Shown here in pieces: positions 1 through 6,760 of a stretch of DNA of 10,399 bases; position 1 is the first letter of the stretch; every line of letters begins with the position of its first letter. Position numbers and translations under genes: made by a program. The DNA is taken from assembly GCA_002386045.1 (NCBI GenBank), contig DGEQ01000105.1:663-11061 (forward strand). The letters are read 5' to 3'. The stretch is from Hungateiclostridiaceae bacterium UBA3922. Its GTDB lineage: Bacteria > Bacillota > Clostridia > Acetivibrionales > DTU013. Below the pieces are notes generated by a model. That model saw only the letters and a list, made by a program, of their open reading frames with translations. It had not been told where the DNA came from and ran no database searches.

Positions 1-166
1 TGTTCTCCTCGGAGATCTGCAGGAATATTTCCTTCCGGTGTACCGAGACCTCCCTGGGAGCCTTGATGCCGATACGCACCTGGTCGCCCTGTATGTCAAG
101 TACGGTTATTTCGATATTTTCATTTATGATTATGGACTGGTCCTTTTTCCTCGTCAGCACCAGCAT
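1..166 (-). CDS. csrA: Carbon storage regulator CsrA (3' end outside window)
   Basis: CsrA is a small dimeric RNA-binding protein that binds GGA motifs in mRNA leaders. In Gram-positive bacteria its main known target is the flagellin mRNA, and it is held inactive by FliW. The 55 visible residues begin with the diagnostic MLVLTRK and continue through the family core (GDQVRIGIKAP, then VSVHRKEIF). These include the strand-1 LTR and the strand-5 VHRKEI segment, whose basic residues contact RNA in characterised homologues. The reading frame is open to the window edge; the B. subtilis protein has 74 residues, so roughly the last 10-25 are missing. The start is firm because the N-terminus is canonical and a perfect AGGAGG lies at 176-181, nine bases upstream. 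That site and the start codon are inside fliW (47-bp overlap), which suggests translational coupling. Flagellin (hag) often follows csrA but would lie beyond the left edge. Confidence 0.96.
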   Translation of the reverse strand, partial: MLVLTRKKDQSIIINENIEITVLDIQGDQVRIGIKAPREVSVHRKEIFLQISEEN

Positions 167-617
167 CAGCCTTGTCCTCCTGTCTCCGGAGTTCATCCAG
201 TATATAGTGTCGCACACCGTATCTGTCCGTGTCAAGGATAAGCTGCCTTCCCCTGCGGTTTGCGCAGTTGATGACCACCGGAGCCTGCAGGTTCACGGTC
301 ATCTTGCTGATATCGTCCGGCACGACCACTATGCAGAATACCGAAACATCTGAGGGCGACTTTATTTCGAGTTCATTGAGGACTTCATCGTCGAGCCTGA
401 TCTCGTAGTCTTTCCTGATGACGAACGGATCGACTATGACGAATGCAGGCCTGGGTTCATCTACGCCCTGCATCCATTTGAACGGGGAATCTTCCACGTC
501 GCTGTCTATAAGCACGAACCTCTTCACATTTTCAAAACCCGGTATGCCGTGTTTGAAATTGATGACCTGTTCTTCGCTGATCTCGAGTTCTCCGAAATAC
601 CTGGTCTTCAGTACCAT
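120..617 (-). CDS. fliW: Flagellar assembly factor FliW
   Basis: FliW binds either flagellin or CsrA. When flagellin is exported, freed FliW binds CsrA and relieves repression of flagellin translation (known from B. subtilis). The 165-residue protein shows the family pattern: N-terminal YFGELEIS, the FKHGIPGFE segment near residue 21, a mid-protein VVDPF-like stretch (IVDPF, 61-65), and the hallmark MTVNLQAPVVIN followed by RRGRQ (residues 106-125). I chose the ATG at 617, not the upstream in-frame ATG at 635, because GGAGG at 625-629 is 7 bases ahead of it and FliW proteins normally begin only a few residues before this motif. The last 16-17 residues are a charged tail rich in D, E and K beyond the usual end of the family (about 145 aa). 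They correspond exactly to the part that overlaps csrA, so the tail may simply be a by-product of stop-codon loss. Confidence 0.95.
   Translation of the reverse strand: MVLKTRYFGELEISEEQVINFKHGIPGFENVKRFVLIDSDVEDSPFKWMQGVDEPRPAFVIVDPFVIRKDYEIRLDDEVLNELEIKSPSDVSVFCIVVVPDDISKMTVNLQAPVVINCANRRGRQLILDTDRYGVRHYILDELRRQEDKADAGADEEKGPVHNHK
176..181 (-). promoter_or_regulatory. csrA ribosome binding site inside fliW
   Basis: AGGAGG on the minus strand lies nine bases before the csrA ATG at 166 and within the fliW reading frame (codons for the RRQED segment). It is a full match to the anti-Shine-Dalgarno sequence, so csrA can be initiated independently as well as by ribosomes arriving from fliW. Confidence 0.8.
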
Positions 618-641
618 TATGACTCCTCCATGCATATTTTG

Positions 642-1217
642 TCAGACGTATCTATCAAACCTGTTCGGTACATACCTCATACTGATCGAAGGGTACTGCG
701 CCATGCTGATCCGTACCCGGGCCGGCGTAAAACTGATCCTGATGTCCGGCGGCGTATACGTGGCCTGCACTCCATTCGACGCCCCCGGCATGTCTCCTGT
801 GACGTTTACCTTGACACCGCCGGTCACCGTTATCTGCGGTCTTGCCTTAGGTATGCAATCGATAACGAATTCCTTTTCAGGGAATGCATCTCTCTCGACG
901 ATAGCCGGTATGGGATCCTCAGGGTTCTCGATCGCCGCGATGGCGTCCCCGTCCGCAGAAACCTTTTCAGTGTAAGTCACGGCCTGCCGCATCGCATACT
1001 GGCCTTCCTGCCTGGTGAGGTCGACGGGCCCCATCAGCCCCATCGATTTGAAACATTCATACTGGTCGATTACGACCCGTGGCAGTTCCGTATGGACTTC
1101 CACCTTTGCCCGCTCGGTGCTGAATTCCAGCCTTGCCTTCCTGGTCCGTATGTCCATGCGGGACGGCGTAGTCGTTATATTAAGTTTTGCAGGTATCCTG
1201 CTTATCTCTAGTCCCAT
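642..1217 (-). CDS. yviE: DUF6470 family flagellar-operon protein (YviE-like)
   Basis: This is a 191-residue protein of unknown function, placed as yviE is in B. subtilis, directly between flgL and fliW. I recognise it from that position and from its composition: a short N-terminal beta-rich repeat-like region (LEISRIPAKLNI, then MDIRTRKARLEFS and AKVEVHTELPRVVID), a helical middle (GPVDLTRQEGQ), and a C-terminal beta-rich half with DIRISFTPARVRISM. Alternating hydrophobic strands with P and T suggest an extended beta structure. There is no signal peptide or membrane segment. The ATG at 1217 has GGATGGTGA upstream (1222-1230) as a modest ribosome site. A gap of 24 bases separates its stop from the fliW start, so the two are co-transcribed. 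No enzymatic motif is visible, and I assign no activity. Its constant linkage to fliW/csrA is the only functional hint. Confidence 0.85.
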   Translation of the reverse strand: MGLEISRIPAKLNITTTPSRMDIRTRKARLEFSTERAKVEVHTELPRVVIDQYECFKSMGLMGPVDLTRQEGQYAMRQAVTYTEKVSADGDAIAAIENPEDPIPAIVERDAFPEKEFVIDCIPKARPQITVTGGVKVNVTGDMPGASNGVQATYTPPDIRISFTPARVRISMAQYPSISMRYVPNRFDRYV

Positions 1218-1318
1218 ACAGTCACCATCCGTGGCAACAAGGTCCGTCCCTGGGTTACATGCGCCGGCAGACCGTCATATCACAGGAACCATCCCGATAC
1301 GATCATCCTGTCGTACCG
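1218..1318 (-). promoter_or_regulatory. Possible CsrA-responsive leader between flgL and the DUF6470 gene
   Basis: This is the largest gap in the left half of an otherwise tightly packed operon. On the minus strand it contains GGATG three times (1304-1308, 1290-1294, 1226-1230). The first sits in the 8-base loop of a 7-bp hairpin (stem 1311-1317 with 1296-1302, one G-U pair). The last overlaps the ribosome binding site of the DUF6470 gene and can be the 5-base loop of a short CAC/GTG stem. Known CsrA targets have GGA in hairpin loops, with one site covering the Shine-Dalgarno. No promoter or terminator is evident here. The CsrA role is an inference from motif count and placement. Confidence 0.4.
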
Positions 1319-2233
1319 TCACCTCAGGAAATCCACAAGCGACGGCATGATTATCCTCGCTCCGCCTGCAAGCGACGCCCTGTATACATTTTCCTCGTTT
1401 TTGAGGTTCATTATAGTCTCGGTCATATCCACGTCTTCGTTCTCGCTCATCAGCCTGGTGAAATTGGTGATGTCATTGAGCATCCTGTTCATCGTGAGTT
1501 CCAGCCTGTTTATGCGGGCGCCGACGTCTGCCCTGACCCGGAGGACGGTGTCAAGGTTGTCCGAGAAATTCTGCGTCATGTTCCTGATCGCTTCGTAGTC
1601 GGCATTGTCGAAGGCCTCTATCAGGTCGTTCATGTCCTGTATGAATTTGCCGGGATTGCCGACCTCGGCATCCGTGATATCCGCGCCGTTATTGAAAAGA
1701 TCGCCGCCGAGGACGTTAACATTGATGCTGTCCGCAAGCCCGATCTGGTAGGATATCTGTTCCGAATTGTATACTTCCACGAGGAAATTCCCGTTTTCAT
1801 CAAGCAGCTTCTGGTCAGTCTTGAATCCTGTGAATATGTAGCGCCCGGCATAGGCCGCGTTGCCAAGGTTTATCAGCTGTGTCCTCAGCTGTATCAGCTC
1901 GTTTTTGGTTGCCTGAAGGTCCTCCGGGCTCTCGATGGAATCACTGCCGACGATGAGTTCCCTGACCCTCTGGAATATGTCCCCTATGTCGCTCAGTGTC
2001 GTTTCCGTTATTTCAAGCCATGACCGCGCATCCTTCAGGTTCCGCTGGTACTGCTGTATCTCCGCCACATCGGTGCGGAGCTTCAGTGCCCTTGCAGCAA
2101 CTACCGGGTCATCGGAAGGCACCTGTATCTTTTTCCCCGTGGCAAGCTGCGCCTGCAGCTTATCCATCCTTGTCAGGTTGTTCCCGATATATTTGATCAT
2201 GTTATTTATAAGCATGTTGTTGGTTATCCGCAT
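1319..2233 (-). CDS. flgL: Flagellar hook-associated protein 3, FlgL
   Basis: FlgL (HAP3) forms the second ring of the hook-filament junction, between FlgK and flagellin, and is exported by the flagellar type III system with FlgN as chaperone. The 304 residues match the family length (about 300). The N-terminus MRITNNML is typical, followed by the flagellin-like helical region with LATGKKIQVPSDDPVVAARAL (residues about 31-51) that polymerises. The C-terminal helix ends in an IIMPSLVDFLR motif typical of FlgL. The middle part (about 140-200, rich in D, N and G) is the variable exposed domain and includes YIFTGFKTD. The start at 2233 has GGGGAGGT eight bases upstream. It lies 32 bases after the stop of the second flgK, clearly in the same transcript. 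Confidence 0.96.
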   Translation of the reverse strand: MRITNNMLINNMIKYIGNNLTRMDKLQAQLATGKKIQVPSDDPVVAARALKLRTDVAEIQQYQRNLKDARSWLEITETTLSDIGDIFQRVRELIVGSDSIESPEDLQATKNELIQLRTQLINLGNAAYAGRYIFTGFKTDQKLLDENGNFLVEVYNSEQISYQIGLADSINVNVLGGDLFNNGADITDAEVGNPGKFIQDMNDLIEAFDNADYEAIRNMTQNFSDNLDTVLRVRADVGARINRLELTMNRMLNDITNFTRLMSENEDVDMTETIMNLKNEENVYRASLAGGARIIMPSLVDFLR

Positions 2234-2265
2234 GATGCTGACCTCCCCGGACTCATATCAATGTA

Positions 2266-3891
2266 TCACACAAACAGTTCGTTTATCAGCGTTTCATATA
2301 TTTCAGAGATCGTCTGTATCATCTTTGCAGCAGCATTATACGCGTGCTGGAATTTTACCAGGTTTGCCATCTCTTCATCGATGGAAACGCCCGAATAAGA
2401 AAGCCGCCTGTTCACGATCTGGTCGATGACTATCTTCTGGTTGTCGCTGTAATTGCCCGCCTGCTGCGAATCTATCCCCATCGTCGTCACGAGGGATTTC
2501 ATGAAGTCTTCCGGGGCTCCCTCGGAAAACATGTCCGCATTCCTTCTCAGTGCGAGCAGTGCATTGAGCACATTGATATTCGATGCCTGTCCCGCCTCGT
2601 CTGACGCGGCGATCAGGTTGTAGTCATCCAGTATATCGGCACTTACGGAAAAATTCTTTGCCGTGATTTTCTCGTAGACGTCGTAAATGTCTTCAGGTTC
2701 GGAAGCGCCGTCAAGAAAATCGGATGTCGAAAGCGGCTGCCTGCTCTCACCGGTCATGGTGAAAAAGCGTATCCCTGACAGGTCCGAGTTATGGCCATAC
2801 CCTGAAGCATGGCCCGTGCCGAATTCATCGGCATCGAATCCCCTGTCGCCGTCCAGGTCGATATATCCTTCGTTGAACGCGCGGGCAAAGATCCGGACGA
2901 ATTCGTTAAGCTTCTTTATGTAATATGGTATCCCCTTGTAATTCGGGGAAACGAGGCCGTTGTCAGGATTGACGCTGCCTTCGTTGCCGTCGCGCATATC
3001 CAGCAGGCCTTTCAGTTCGCCGCCTTTTACGTTGAGCTTATTGCCATCGGCCCACTTCACCTCGTAAAGGCCGGGGATGTCCTCCCTGTTCACCTTCTTG
3101 CCGGCATCCCTTTGCTCGAGCGCCAGCGTGCTGACGGTGAAATGGTCCACGAGGGCTTTCCCGCTGACAGTGATGACAAAATGCTTGTCCTCCCTTCCGT
3201 CAGGAGTATACCCTACGACGACTTCGTATGCCTCTATGTTGATGAGCTTCGAAAGCTTATCCACGAGGACAGTGCGCTGGTCCCTCATGTCATTGGCCGT
3301 ATTCTCGCTGAGCTCGGTTATGTAGATCTGCCTGTTGAGCTGCTGTATCTGTAAGGCAAGCGAGTTGATTTCCTCCACCTTGGTCTGTATCCTGTGGTTT
3401 ATGTCATACTGCATTTCCTCAAGCTTTGTTGCCAGGTTGTTGAAAAACCTGGTGAGCGTGACGGCGTTCTGCCTGACCAGGGACCTTACGGCGGCACTGC
3501 CCGGATCCTTCGCCAGTTCCTGCAGTGAATCGAAGAAATTGCTCATGATGGCAGTGAACCCGCTGTCGGAAGGTTCGTTGAAAAGGATCTCCAGGTCGGA
3601 GAGTATCTCCCTTTTCACGCCCCATTCGCCGTATGACATGGCTTCGCTCCAGTACTTGAAATCCAGGTATTCGTCACGAATCCTCGTTACTCCGATCACC
3701 TCGGAACCCGTTCCCAGCATGCCGGTGCCGTCGGCAAGCGCCATGGGCCTCGAAGCCACCTGTATGGCCTGCTGTCTCGAATAACCCGGTGTGTTTACAT
3801 TATTCAGGTTGTGGTTTACGATATCCAGGCTGCGCTGGGCGGAAAAAAGTCCGCGCACCGCAACATTCAGTCCGAAAAACGCTTCACCCAT
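2266..3891 (-). CDS. flgK: Flagellar hook-associated protein 1, FlgK (second tandem copy)
   Basis: FlgK (HAP1) forms the first junction ring on the hook tip. This copy has 541 residues, the usual size (Salmonella FlgK has about 547). The conserved N-terminal D0 helix (FFGLNVAVRGLFSAQRSL) is followed by NLNNVNTPGYSRQ at about 28-40. A coiled helical region spans about 100-200 (SFFDSLQELAKDPG variants, RSLVRQNA, NDMRDQRTVLVDKLSKLI). The GGELKGLLDMRD turn is next, then the variable outer domain. The C-terminal D0 helix is GVSIDEEMANLVKFQHAYNAAAKMIQTI. It starts 6 bases after the first flgK stop, with AGGTGA inside the end of the upstream gene, so translation is probably coupled. The copy is clearly homologous to its neighbour but strongly diverged, which indicates an old duplication and not a recent one. 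Confidence 0.95.
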   Translation of the reverse strand: MGEAFFGLNVAVRGLFSAQRSLDIVNHNLNNVNTPGYSRQQAIQVASRPMALADGTGMLGTGSEVIGVTRIRDEYLDFKYWSEAMSYGEWGVKREILSDLEILFNEPSDSGFTAIMSNFFDSLQELAKDPGSAAVRSLVRQNAVTLTRFFNNLATKLEEMQYDINHRIQTKVEEINSLALQIQQLNRQIYITELSENTANDMRDQRTVLVDKLSKLINIEAYEVVVGYTPDGREDKHFVITVSGKALVDHFTVSTLALEQRDAGKKVNREDIPGLYEVKWADGNKLNVKGGELKGLLDMRDGNEGSVNPDNGLVSPNYKGIPYYIKKLNEFVRIFARAFNEGYIDLDGDRGFDADEFGTGHASGYGHNSDLSGIRFFTMTGESRQPLSTSDFLDGASEPEDIYDVYEKITAKNFSVSADILDDYNLIAASDEAGQASNINVLNALLALRRNADMFSEGAPEDFMKSLVTTMGIDSQQAGNYSDNQKIVIDQIVNRRLSYSGVSIDEEMANLVKFQHAYNAAAKMIQTISEIYETLINELFV

Positions 3892-3897
3892 CCGTTA

Positions 3898-5841
3898 TCA
3901 CCTGCCTGCAAGGCCAAGCCTGTTCACTACGGTTTCTATCATCGAATCTATGATGTTCAGCACTCTTGATGCCGCGTCGTATGCAAATTTGAATTTCAGC
4001 ATGTGTGTCATCTCTTCATCCATCGAAACTCCCGCTATTGCCGTCCGCTGTGCGTCGGCGGCTTCCACCAGCCTGCCCTGGCTTTCCGCGATGTTTGTCG
4101 CTTCGGAAGCCCTGTTTCCGACTGTGAGTATTATGTACTGGTAATAGTCGTCCAGGCTCACCAGCCCCATTTTATCCATGATCATCGCTTTATTCCTCAG
4201 GTTCGCGATTTCCAGCGCTATGGTGTTGTCTCCCGCATCGCCCGTTCTTGACGCTGCTATGAGGGACAGGTCGGAAAGGTTGGGATTAAGCCTGATATTG
4301 CCCATCTCAAGCGGCCTGGCCGGGTTTATGACCACGAAGATATCTTCGCCGTACCCGGGCGGATCCTTTATGTTCATGCCGCTTCTGTGCAGGTAGTTGA
4401 TTTCCCTGAGCATCGTGTTGATAAGCGCATTGAGCCTTTTTTTGATATCAGAGATTATGTTCAGTGAGTCTCCTATCAGCGAATTATTGGTCGAGACGTC
4501 CATATCCGTGTCATATGCCATGCCGTTTATCAATGACACGAACGCGGCGTCATCGGTGTCCGCCGAGAAATCGGAGAAACTGTATGCCTTGCCGTCGAAC
4601 TTTTCGGCAAACTCTGCCCAGTCCGCCGGCGTGTCCGTGATGGCAGACGCATCCATGCCCAGTTCCGCAAGCCTTGACCCCAGCTCATCCAGCTGGTCCG
4701 CCGAAAGTGTACCGTTGGTCAGGAAGAAGGCATACCTGTTCGAATCCTTTCGAAGGTCGCCGGCGGTACCTTCGACAGCTGCCGCAAACCCGTCCGCCGA
4801 GACCACATCCCTGACCGTGATCTGCACATCAAGGCCTCTTTTTGCAAGTTCTGCCGCGTATGCATCGATCCTGTCGTTTGCCTCGTCTATGCTCATGGTG
4901 GCGGTATCCACGTAGAACACCACGTCCGTCTTTACATTCGGCGTCCCGTTCTCATGGCTGCCGATGGTACCTGATACTTCGCCCCTTGATTCCATGAGCC
5001 CTTTCAGTATGCCGCCTTTTATCGGGACCACAATGTCCGTACCGGCCAGCTTGGCCACGTAGAAATTCTCTCCCGGGTTCCGTTCTTCAGCGTAAAGATC
5101 TGTGCTGACGCCTTTCTGGACAAGGAAATATCCTCCCAGCGTGATATCCACCTGGCCGTCCTGCATCTCGATAACATCCACCTTGACCAGCTTCGTGAGC
5201 CTGTCGATGAGCGAATTCCGCTGATCCCTGTAATCGGCGGCCGTATCGCCCGAGACCTCGTTTTTCAGTATCGTGACATTGAGTTTGGCGATTTGCCTCG
5301 TGATCTCGTTTATCTCGTCTATCCTGACCATTATCTCGGTGTTCAGGTCGTTCTGCAGCCTGTCAAGCTGGGCTCCCAGGTGGTTTACATACTGTACCAG
5401 GGCCTCGCTCCTCTGCCTGACAAGCGCCCTTACAGTCAGGCTGTCGGGCTCCTTGGCCAGTTCCTGCCACGCGTCCCAGAACCGGTTCAGGACGCTTTGC
5501 AGCCCCGATTCCATCGGCTCGGCCAATATGGCCTGAAGGTCGAGGAACGTCTTCTGGCGGGTTTCCCAGTAGCCAAGGGTCGAGTTCTCCTGCCTGAATA
5601 TGTTGTCGAGGAAGGCATGCCTGATCTGCCGGATCTCCTGGATATCCGCTCCGAGCCCCATCTGCACGAGCCCGGCACGCGTAAGCACGGTCTCGACAGG
5701 CCCGTTCTTGATCATGAGCTGTTGCCTGACATATCCGGGCGTATTGACATTGGCTATATTATGACCGGTCACATAAAGCCCGCGCTCATTGACCGTAAGG
5801 CCTGACCGGGCTATTTCGTAACTGGCGAAACTTACTCCCAT
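3898..5841 (-). CDS. flgK: Flagellar hook-associated protein FlgK, long form with insertion domain (first tandem copy)
   Basis: This is a 647-residue FlgK paralogue. The terminal parts are ordinary: the N-terminal D0 region contains GHNIANVNTPGYVRQQ (26-41), helices follow with WQELAKEPDSLTVRALVRQR (125-144) and DYRDQRNSLIDRLTKLV (203-219), and the C-terminal D0 helix contains AGVSMDEEMTHMLKFKFAYDAASR (603-626). After the conserved GGILKGLMESRG (276-287), the chain enters about 150 residues absent from the downstream copy before rejoining at SDIKKRLNALINTMLREINYLHRSG (464-488). The insert is described separately. The ATG at 5841 is preceded by AGGAGG that overlaps the flgN stop codon; 8 bases separate the two genes. 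Because both terminal polymerisation regions are intact, it is likely a working junction subunit. Whether it replaces, or mixes with, the shorter FlgK cannot be read from the sequence. Confidence 0.93.
   Translation of the reverse strand: MGVSFASYEIARSGLTVNERGLYVTGHNIANVNTPGYVRQQLMIKNGPVETVLTRAGLVQMGLGADIQEIRQIRHAFLDNIFRQENSTLGYWETRQKTFLDLQAILAEPMESGLQSVLNRFWDAWQELAKEPDSLTVRALVRQRSEALVQYVNHLGAQLDRLQNDLNTEIMVRIDEINEITRQIAKLNVTILKNEVSGDTAADYRDQRNSLIDRLTKLVKVDVIEMQDGQVDITLGGYFLVQKGVSTDLYAEERNPGENFYVAKLAGTDIVVPIKGGILKGLMESRGEVSGTIGSHENGTPNVKTDVVFYVDTATMSIDEANDRIDAYAAELAKRGLDVQITVRDVVSADGFAAAVEGTAGDLRKDSNRYAFFLTNGTLSADQLDELGSRLAELGMDASAITDTPADWAEFAEKFDGKAYSFSDFSADTDDAAFVSLINGMAYDTDMDVSTNNSLIGDSLNIISDIKKRLNALINTMLREINYLHRSGMNIKDPPGYGEDIFVVINPARPLEMGNIRLNPNLSDLSLIAASRTGDAGDNTIALEIANLRNKAMIMDKMGLVSLDDYYQYIILTVGNRASEATNIAESQGRLVEAADAQRTAIAGVSMDEEMTHMLKFKFAYDAASRVLNIIDSMIETVVNRLGLAGR
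4531..4935 (-). other. Inserted vWA-like domain within the first FlgK
   Basis: Residues about 303-437 of the 647-residue FlgK alternate strands and helices: DVVFYVDTATMS (306-317), a helix with DAYAAELAKRG, a strand VQITVRDV (339-346), a strand RYAFFLTNG (369-377), a helix ADQLDELGSRLAELG, a strand DASAITD (397-403), then WAEFAEKFDGKAYSF (408-422). This order resembles a von Willebrand factor A fold: the VDTATMS position corresponds to the DxSxS metal site, and LTNG to the usual LTDG. Both metal motifs are degenerate (A314 and M316 instead of serines, N376 instead of D). It would lie in the surface-exposed variable part of the junction ring. The assignment is pattern recognition only; another Rossmann-like fold is possible. 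Confidence 0.5.
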
Positions 5842-5849
5842 ATGCCCTC

Positions 5850-6368
5850 CTATAGTTTTACATCGAAGAAATTCCTTTTCCCCGGATCATTCGACTGTCC
5901 GGATTTGCCGTATGTGTCTCCTGCGGACCCGGCATTTGAAAGGACGTTGATCGAAAAATCGATATATTCGAGAGAATTTTTTATGAGCTTCGTGTTCAGT
6001 TCATTTGAGTCCTTCAGATCCTTAAATACAGAAGTCATCTTCTCCTGGCACCTGGCCAGTTCTTTCGACTGGTCCTCCGGGAGCACCTTTCCCAGTTGTG
6101 ATACGGTGATGTTTTCGGCATCCATCCCGATTTCCTTCGAGAGCTTTTCAACAAGGTCCTCGCGGCTCTGTTCCAGTTTCGCGAGCCTAAGCACCAGGGA
6201 CTGCTCGACCTTCGTGATGTTCTCGAGTTCCGTCACCTTTCCCTGGACGATGATGTCCGTTTTCTCGCGTGACAGCCTGAGCAGCGTTTCATATATTTCC
6301 GCTTCTTTCTCCAGTATCTCTGTGAGTTTTTTTACCGTTCCGGTATCCAAAGTATCACCACCTGACAT
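5850..6368 (-). CDS. flgN: FlgN-type export chaperone for FlgK/FlgL
   Basis: FlgN is a cytoplasmic helical chaperone that binds the C-terminal helices of FlgK and FlgL and brings them to the flagellar export gate. The product is almost wholly helical with heptad-like hydrophobics (LTEILEKEAEIYETLLRLSREK, then ITKVEQSLVLRLAKLEQSREDLVEKL). It ends in an unstructured tail rich in G, S, D and K, typical of the family. The family is poorly conserved in sequence, so position between flgM and flgK is the main support. The ATG at 6368 has no ribosome site: the bases upstream belong to an inverted repeat. A TTG at 6348-6350 has AGGTGG at 6358-6363, seven bases ahead, and gives a 166-residue protein starting at the LDTGTVKK segment. 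I think this TTG is at least as likely; the longer form is given as the outer bound. Confidence 0.88.
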   Translation of the reverse strand: MSGGDTLDTGTVKKLTEILEKEAEIYETLLRLSREKTDIIVQGKVTELENITKVEQSLVLRLAKLEQSREDLVEKLSKEIGMDAENITVSQLGKVLPEDQSKELARCQEKMTSVFKDLKDSNELNTKLIKNSLEYIDFSINVLSNAGSAGDTYGKSGQSNDPGKRNFFDVKL

Positions 6369-6370
6369 GA

Positions 6371-6389
6371 CCGGAAAAACCGCTTCCGG
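6371..6389 (-). repeat. Perfect inverted repeat in front of flgN
   Basis: CCGGAA and TTCCGG (6-bp arms) flank a 7-base loop, ending two bases before the ATG at 6368. In RNA it would form a GC-rich hairpin directly against that ATG, which disfavours this start and favours the TTG at 6350. It directly follows the U tract of the terminator-like hairpin, so the two structures together may set read-through into flgN. Confidence 0.55.
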
Positions 6390-6418
6390 AAAAAAGAAAG
6401 GAGCTTTTTACTCCTCCC
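6390..6418 (-). terminator. Terminator-like hairpin between flgM and flgN
   Basis: On the minus strand GGGAGGAG (6411-6418) pairs with CTCCTTTC (6396-6403) around a 7-base A-rich loop, giving 8 pairs of which two are G-U. Six T residues follow (6390-6395). That is the layout of an intrinsic terminator, placed seven bases after the flgM stop. No promoter fits between it and flgN, so complete termination would silence flgN, flgK and flgL; partial read-through is more likely. Confidence 0.55.
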
Positions 6419-6424
6419 GGATCA

Positions 6425-6712
6425 TCATGCTTTCCTGTCAAAGACACTCCTTATGACCTTTTCGGCTACATCGCGCCCTTTCACATCATACTGGCCCGCT
6501 TCGATCTTCCCCAGGATACCTTCCACTTTTTCCTGCCGGATATCGGGCACTTCCCTGAGGGCCTTCAATACTGTCTGAAAATCCTTCGCCTCACTTGAGA
6601 TGGACAATACATCCTTCCCGGATGTCACGGCTCCGGTTCTACCTACCCTGCCCGTATTCTTTTGTGGACCATATATGCCGGTTATCTTTGGCACATCTCC
6701 TGGTATCCTCAT
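6425..6712 (-). CDS. flgM: Anti-sigma factor FlgM
   Basis: FlgM binds and inhibits the flagellar sigma factor (sigma-D/sigma-28) until it is exported through the completed hook-basal body. The 95-residue protein has the family layout. A flexible N-terminal half begins MRIPGDVPKI. The LSISSEAKDFQ segment (about 37-47) follows, which corresponds to the conserved ISS.AK of FlgM. The C-terminal sigma-binding helices are REVPDIRQEKVEGILGKIEAGQY and VAEKVIRSVF. I prefer the ATG at 6712 over the in-frame GTG at 6721 because FlgM proteins normally start MKI or MRI, and the AAGGA at 6725-6729 is only 3 bases from the GTG. The spacing to the ATG (12 bases) is long, with GAGTGG at 6718-6723 as a closer, weaker site. 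It has its own sigma-D promoter, giving negative feedback. Confidence 0.94.
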   Translation of the reverse strand: MRIPGDVPKITGIYGPQKNTGRVGRTGAVTSGKDVLSISSEAKDFQTVLKALREVPDIRQEKVEGILGKIEAGQYDVKGRDVAEKVIRSVFDRKA

Positions 6713-6760
6713 TCTAACCACTCATCCTTAAATACTTGATTTCTTTTCGGTTCAAATAGT

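Noticed and set aside
1187..2023. Long plus-strand open frame opposite flgL (278 codons)
   Set aside because: It is antisense to a clear FlgL and the DUF6470 gap, shows no recognisable motif, and its composition (many H, R, V, Y) is that of a shadow frame.
2633..2660. Sigma-D-like site inside the second flgK: GCCGATAT with CAAA 16 bases upstream
   Set aside because: The -10 is exact but the -35 is imperfect. It falls in the middle of a coding region, about 400 bases before flgL, and is constrained by the codons of the SADILDD segment. I regard it as chance unless a transcript start is mapped there.
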